Shown here: piece by piece, positions 57,127-64,000 of the stretch
Numbering within the stretch: position 1 is the first letter of the stretch
Layout of the letters: each line of letters begins with the position of its first letter
Assembly: GCA_016858145.1 (NCBI GenBank)
Contig: JAEHOE010000030.1
Span: 868,001 to 932,000 of the forward strand
Length of the DNA stretch: 64,000 nucleotides
Direction of reading: 5' to 3'
Source of the DNA: Edaphochlamys debaryana
Taxonomy: Eukaryota > Chlorophyta > Chlorophyceae > Chlamydomonadales
Position numbers and translations under genes: made by a program
The notes under the pieces: generated by a model
Database searches by the model: none
What the model was told of the DNA's origin: nothing
The model's input: the letters and a program-made list of their open reading frames with translations, nothing else

Positions 57127-60100
57127 TCAGATGTCCGCCAGCGTCTGCGGGCGCTGGTAGTCCCAGATGAAGATGCCGCCCTCGGTGCCCACCGACACGA
57201 TGCGCTGCTTGTCGGGCGTGACCCCGATGCCCGTGATGGCGCCAGAGTGCGCCACGCCCACGAAGTAGCAGTGGCCCTCGTCGTACCCCCACAGCTTCAC
57301 CAGCCTGGGAGCGGGACAGGGCAAGGACATGGGGTGAGTGGATGGGGTCAGGAGAGTTGGCAGAAGGGGCCTGGCTGCATGAGCGAGAGGTTGCTTTTGC
57401 TAGCAAGCGGAGAGCACCCCCAGGCCCGAGTGCAGATGTGGTACTCACTTGTCGCCGCCTCCGCTGACGATGGCCTCTCCGTCCCGGTCAACGGCCAGGG
57501 CGTTCACCTCGTCGAACTCCGAGCCGTCGATGATGCGGATGGCATTGCCGTCGTACGCATCCCAGTACGTGATCTGGGTTGGCAGTTGGCGGAGGGAGGG
57601 GTGTTGGCACCAGGGCATCGTGTGGGCCCAGCACAGTCAGTGTGCCGACCACACCCTCAGCAGCCCAAAGCACCCCGCTACCCATGCGCGGTGCTGCTCC
57701 TACCTTGCGGTCCGTGCCCGTGGTGACCAGCTGCGACTCGTCGGGGTGGTACACGATGGCCTGCGGGAGGGGCGCGACGGATATAAGAGCTCAGGGCTCA
57801 AAGCTGGGACTTGGCAGGCAGGGGCTGAACGGGAGGAGGAGACTGATGAGCGAGAGGCCCCCCTCCCCCGCCTGCTGCGTCCGCCTCTGCCCACCTTGAA
57901 GAAGGTGTTTGCGAACAGGCTGGTCCGGCGCTTGTACGTGTGCAGGTCCCACACGATGCAGGCTCCGTCGCTGGACGCCGACACGCACTCCTCGTCGCTG
58001 GCCTTGATGCGGATGCAGTTGACCGCGCCCTTGTGGTCCTTCATGGACGCATCCAGCGTCTGCGAGCGAGGAGGGCAAGAAGAGGACTGGAGAAGGGGGG
58101 CGAGCACGCCGACTTGCCGCTAGTGCGGAGGCACTGCAGCAGCGCCCAGGGCACCGACAGCACGGAGATCTAGACTCTGGAGTCTTCACTCTTCAGCATA
58201 GGTCCCCACTGTCCAGCCCCTGTCGAGCTGGCTGTCGCACCTGCGACGTGCGGCCCAGGCGCCAGATGCGGACCATGCCCTCCTCCCCTCCCGAGATGAT
58301 CTTGGACGAGTCAGAGGTGGAGGAAATGGCGGTGACGGCCTTCTGGTGCGCGTCGTTGATGGTGAAGAGCAGCTTGCCCGACTGGGGGCCGAAGGCGCGG
58401 ATGCGTCCGTCCGACCAGCCCGACAGGATTGCAGATCCGTCCTGAGGGAGGATATATAATCAGGTTGAGGGAGAACCAGGTCAGGCGTACACTATATAAG
58501 TTTAATGCACAGGAGTACGGGAGCGTACCGGTATGGCAGCGGGAAGCGGGGCTGGAGGTGTATGCGTGCCAAGGCTCGGCCCAGACTCACTGTCGTGAAG
58601 GCGATGCAGAAGCACTCGAGGTTGGGCACGGCGATGCGCAGCAGCTCGCGGCAGGTGGAGAGGTGCCAGACGCGGATGTAGCCGGTGCCGCACGTGGCGA
58701 ACACCTCGCTGTACTCGTGCGGGAAGGCCAGGCCGTTGATCTTGTCGCTGTGCGCCGTCTGGATGAGCTCCTCCTTGAGCCTGGCGGTGGGGGAAGGAGG
58801 GAAGGGAAGAGGCTGGGTCAGGGGCATGCTCAGCATGGCGTGTCATGGCGTGTCCCTAGGCGCTGCCTCTCCGGCGAGCACGAGCTTCCCAGTACAGGCC
58901 ATGCCTCCACACGTGTGGCCTTCAAGCACGGGACCGCCATGCCATTGAGCACCGGGGCCGCCAGGGCAGAGAACGGGATCCAGTGCAGCTCGGCAGCCAT
59001 TCCCAGGAGAATGCAGGCGCGTGCACACACACGCGCACACGCACACACTCGCACGCCCGCACGCACTTGCTGGTGGCCGGCTCGTAGGTGACCTTGTAGA
59101 TGTTGCACATGGTGGTGCCGACGTAGAAGGTGAAGGCGCGCGCGGTGATGTCGGCCAGGCTGATGGACGTCACGCCGCCCTCCACGCGCGTGGCCGCCAG
59201 GGCGGGCATCTTGCGCAGCAGCTTGGGGTTGGTGGAGGAAGGCTCCGGCACCGTCCGCACCACCTACAAGGCAAGGCAGGGCAGGGCACCCAGGACCCCG
59301 GTCAGGAGCTGCTGGAGCGGGGACAAGCAGACAGCCCCGGTTGGTTCATGCACAGCTGGTCGCCGCCGCAGCCCACTGGGCAGCCCAGAGTTGGCCGGCC
59401 GTCGCAGAGCGGCACCCCGGCTGCCCAAAGAGACAGCCCGGTAGCGGTATGGTGCAACCACATGGGGCTTCGCCCTCACCTGCAGCGAGCCGTCTCCGCC
59501 TCCCACCAGCAGGTCGCCTGTGGGCGCCTCGCACGAGGCCGTCACGCCCATCTGCACGTTGCCCTTGGCGGGGCCCTGGTTGCGGAACAGCACCCGCTCC
59601 AGAGCAATCTGGGGGCAACGAGCAGAGGGATGCGTGTGGGCGGTCAGTCATGCCGTTGCTTGCCAGTTGTCCCCTTCCTCTGGACCACCCTGGACCCCTG
59701 GCCGGGTAAATTGATGGGTACGGGTACACCCATCCAGCCTCCAGCCCATCCGCCCGGAGCCTGGCCCCGCGCCTCCCTTGCAGCCCGCACCTGCAGCACG
59801 TCGCCCGTGGTGGTCCCGCAGTAGACGTACTGGTCGTTAGCGTCCACGCACACCGTTTTAAAGATGCGCCTCAGTGTCCCCAGCGTCGCCTCCTGTGGCC
59901 GCAGCTTGTTGTTCGCGTGGTCGTAGGTCCACACCTGGCGGGGGATAAGGAGACACCGGTAGCCAGGTCAGGCGGGTTCGACGTGATGCGTCAGGCTGTA
60001 ATGGAGTGGGCGAGGCGACCCTCTAGCTTCCTCACGGCCCGGGAACGGACTAGCCCCACAATACTGTCTTGAGGTCCGTTGTAGCCCAGGGGTGCGACTA

Positions 60101-61578
60101 GTCTGGCTGCTCCGCCTGGCTGCCGCTCTCCTGGGTCCACGGAGGCCGCCTCCACCAGTCTAACGCGCTCAGGCCGCAGGTGCTGCTGTGCCCTCGGCAC
60201 GGCTAGACGCCCAGGGGCCCCTGCGTCTTTCTGGGCCTGCCCAACCGGCCCTGACACGGTCTGACGACTGCCTCGTGCTCCGTGCTGCGTGCAGTTGCCA
60301 AGGCCCTTTCTTCCCCACTGGCCAACCCCTAAGCCTCTGCGCCCGCTCCAATGCCCTCCCTTCCCTCGCCCGGCCCCCGCCGAACCACCCTTCCCACCCG
60401 GGACCTGCACGTGGGGGTGCTGCCATGCCTGCGTGTTGAGCCGGCCCACCCCCCGTTCTCCCCCACCCCAGGGCCCCGACTGGGTGCGGACCTGCATGTT
60501 GAAGTTGCCCGCCGTGACCAGCTTGTCGGGGGAGTTGTTGTAGAACTTGACGCAGTTTGTGAAGTTGGTGTTGGTGGGGGAGCCGCAGATGGCGTTGCCG
60601 GAGGCCACGTCCCACAGCACCTGGGGGCGTAGGGGGCGGCGCCGGGGGGCGTGCAGCGGACAACGTGAAGCCCCTTGCGCCTTGCCTGACCGGTGGGCCC
60701 GCTGCCCTGGCTGGTAAGCTCCTTGCACCTTGCTGCTGAGCCACGGGGACTCGTTCTATGCCAGCACCAGGGCGACCAAGGCTCTGGACGACATTCACGT
60801 CCCCATGCAATGCGCTGTACCGCTGCTGCACGGAGCTTCCGGCGCGGCCAGGTTGCTGTGGCGGCGCCGGCCAGCCCTGCCTGCCACCGTCGGTCGTGCG
60901 CCTGCTGCTGCTTAGCCGCCAGGCCACGGGCCAGCCCCAACCCGCCGGCCCTGCCCACCAGCGCGTTGTCGTCCTGCCCTCCTAGCGACGCTAGAAATCG
61001 CTCATCGCACGAGAAGTCCAGCGCCTGCACCTTGACCTGCAAGTCGAGTGGGGCCGCGGACAGTTAGAGGAGGCCCCCTGCCTGGACCGCCCTGCAACCC
61101 CCCAGCCCTTGACTGCATACCCCTATCCAGTTCATGCGCGAACAGGTGTCTATGGCCCGGCGTTCGTGCTGGCCAGCACCCCTGCCCCGACCCCCGCCCG
61201 ACCTTGTGCAGCGCCATCCGGTGCAAGAGCTGCTTGGTCTCCAGGTCCCAAATGATGATGTCCGCCGTGAAGCCCATGTACGTGATTTGCCCCGACGCTA
61301 GGTACTTGCCCGATCGCGAGAGGGCGAGGCATGAGACCTGGGGGCCCGCGGCACCGAAGTTGACGGCATGGCCACGCTCAGCGCATAGGCCCTCCTCTGC
61401 ATACCTTATCGCTGTGCCCTTGCAAGAACTCCTGTGAGCGAGGGTCTGCGCGGTCGCGGAGAACTATGGTGCTGCCAAGCGGGTAGATAATCGTTCTTCC
61501 ATCTGGGTGCACGAGGAGTCCGTTATCAATGCTGCCTCCAAAGCCTATTACAGAGTTAAGGATGAGAGGCTCGGCCAT
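57127..61578 (-). CDS. FAP52: FAP52 / CFAP52 (WDR16), ciliary doublet-microtubule WD-repeat protein
   Basis: Microtubule inner protein at the A-B tubule inner junction of cilia. 13 exons: 61578-61405, 61337-61203, 61036-60959, 60620-60492, 59934-59791, 59608-59480, 59263-59067, 58780-58591, 58441-58241, 58059-57895, 57760-57704, 57573-57449, 57304-57127; 633 residues (human 620). It follows CFAP52 throughout: VIGFGGSIDNGL, HPDGRTIIYPLGSTIVL, FLQGHSDKVSCLALSRSG, ASGQITYMGFTADIIIWD, YCGTTTGDVLQ, GLLVHP-type strands, CRELLRIAVPNLECFCIAF, GWSDGRIRAFGPQSGKLLF, CIVWDLHTYKRR, GTDRKITYWDAYDGNAIR and DEGHCYFVGVAHSGAITGI. Many GH-WD style repeats make two seven-bladed propellers, as in the family. No residue looks out of place. 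This gene also places the source organism among ciliated eukaryotes. The start matches the family N-terminus. Confidence 0.97.
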
Positions 61579-62459
61579 TCTTGCCCCGGTGCGCCGGCAA
61601 GAGGCGCGCTATGCTTCGATAAGTCTCCTTGTTTCGCGCGTTGTTTTGCTGTTAAAGTTGTTCACGGTTGTTCGCAGGCGCTCAGGCTAGCGGTCTAGGC
61701 AGGCTATGGACTCAACGCCCAGCGTCTCACGACCTCCGCGACCATACTGCCGTACTTCTACAGTTCTTATTTCGCGTTCTTGCTCGCCTCCTCCCGCCCC
61801 TCGCAGGCCATCTCAGCCCCGGTGTGACATGACTCACACCAAGCAGCATGGCGGCCGTCTGGAAGAAAGCGTGCCCCGTGCCTTGTGTGCTTGTCCCCCG
61901 ACCGGTTCACCCCCAACGCCTTGTCCGTCGATGGTTCCCGCCACCCTGCGGCCCATGGAGGCTCTGCCCTCCGACCCTGCTGCACGTGACTACAATGCTC
62001 GGGCTAGCCTGTCGAAGGGTGCACAGCCACTCTGTGGAGACTCCATTTGGCTTCGCATGTGCCTTACAGCCTCCGCGGCACAGGTGACACCACGCCCTCC
62101 CGCTCCCCATGCCGGAGACCCCCCGCGGCTGGAGCCTTGCACAGATGCTTGGACTGCAAGCGCCTGCGCCTTCTCTTCTAGAAGCAATTCATTCCCAGGG
62201 CACTCTTTATGCCCTGGGCCCTAAGCTGCCCGCGCCGCCAGCCATTACGGTATAAAGGCTAGCCCGCTCACCACCCAACCCCCAGCTAGATTTCTTCTCC
62301 GACCCGCTCACTCCGCACAACAACGCTTTCATGTCCGGGGACGCAACGTACTCTGCATCAAATGCAACTTGCTCAGGAACCCAGCACGTCCACAGCCTTC
62401 TGCATCCACCCCTTTCCTCCTGCTAAGCGCTCCCGACGTTCGGGGACGCCCCCGTCCGT
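61579..62459. other. intergenic region between FAP52 5' end and OTC 3' end
   Basis: Both genes are on the minus strand. The part near 61579 should be the FAP52 promoter and 5' UTR. The part from 62459 down to about 62064 is probably the OTC 3' UTR. On the plus strand a TATAAA (62251-62256) precedes a 31-codon open frame (62331-62426), discussed as a finding. Nothing else is seen. Confidence 0.4.
62064..62068 (-). other. possible TGTAA polyadenylation signal of OTC
   Basis: TTACA on the plus strand reads TGTAA on the minus strand, about 390 bases after the OTC stop codon. Confidence 0.4.

Positions 62460-64000
<1,541 letters not shown>

Overview
The window is nuclear DNA of a green alga of the Chlamydomonas/Volvox type. 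The evidence is very GC-rich sequence, many short introns with pyrimidine-rich acceptors, long Ala/Gly/Ser/Pro tracts in proteins, TGTAA motifs 3' of several genes, and a complete gene for the ciliary inner-junction protein FAP52/CFAP52. I see no CRISPR, rRNA, tRNA or intact transposon. I assembled exon models by hand from splice sites, reading frame and recalled family sequence. Every complete model below closes in frame from ATG to stop, but none has been checked against RNA data.

Layout, left to right: (1) 1-1250 +, the 3' end of an unrecognised gene. (2) 3339-8643 -, a 1548-residue low-complexity protein with an N-terminal coiled coil. (3) 9184-11115 +, an ARF-family small GTPase. (4) 12432-22066 -, a 31-exon KUP/HAK/KT potassium transporter with a long C-terminal tail. 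(5) 22727-28366 -, a second very large low-complexity protein (1475 residues). (6) 29154-37924 +, CPSF2 (CPSF100) of the pre-mRNA 3'-end processing complex. (7) 39065-47273 -, an exostosin-type (GT47) glycosyltransferase with EGF-like modules. (8) 47962-52665 +, an RS/RD-rich protein with two S1 domains of the ZCCHC17/pNO40 type. (9) 53301-54957 +, an acyl-CoA-binding-domain protein. (10) 55416-56440 +, a small membrane-anchored protein resembling the PARP-like (Gig2-like) fold. (11) 57127-61578 -, FAP52. (12) 62460-64000 -, the 3' part of ornithine carbamoyltransferase.

These are separate eukaryotic transcription units, not an operon. Three neighbouring pairs are head-to-head with less than 0.8 kb between start codons (2/3, 5/6, 7/8). 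Several others are tail-to-tail (3/4, 6/7, 10/11). Two genes concern RNA metabolism (CPSF2 and the S1/RS protein), but nothing links them beyond proximity.

The least ordinary features are several probable GC-AG introns; an ACBP-like domain lacking the usual lysine of the YKQAT motif; the PARP-like membrane protein with a degraded nucleotide-binding motif; the tandem S1 protein; a tandem repeat in the OTC gene that copies a splice donor with coding sequence before it; a duplicated end-of-CDS segment 3' of the exostosin gene; and intron repeats and hairpins.
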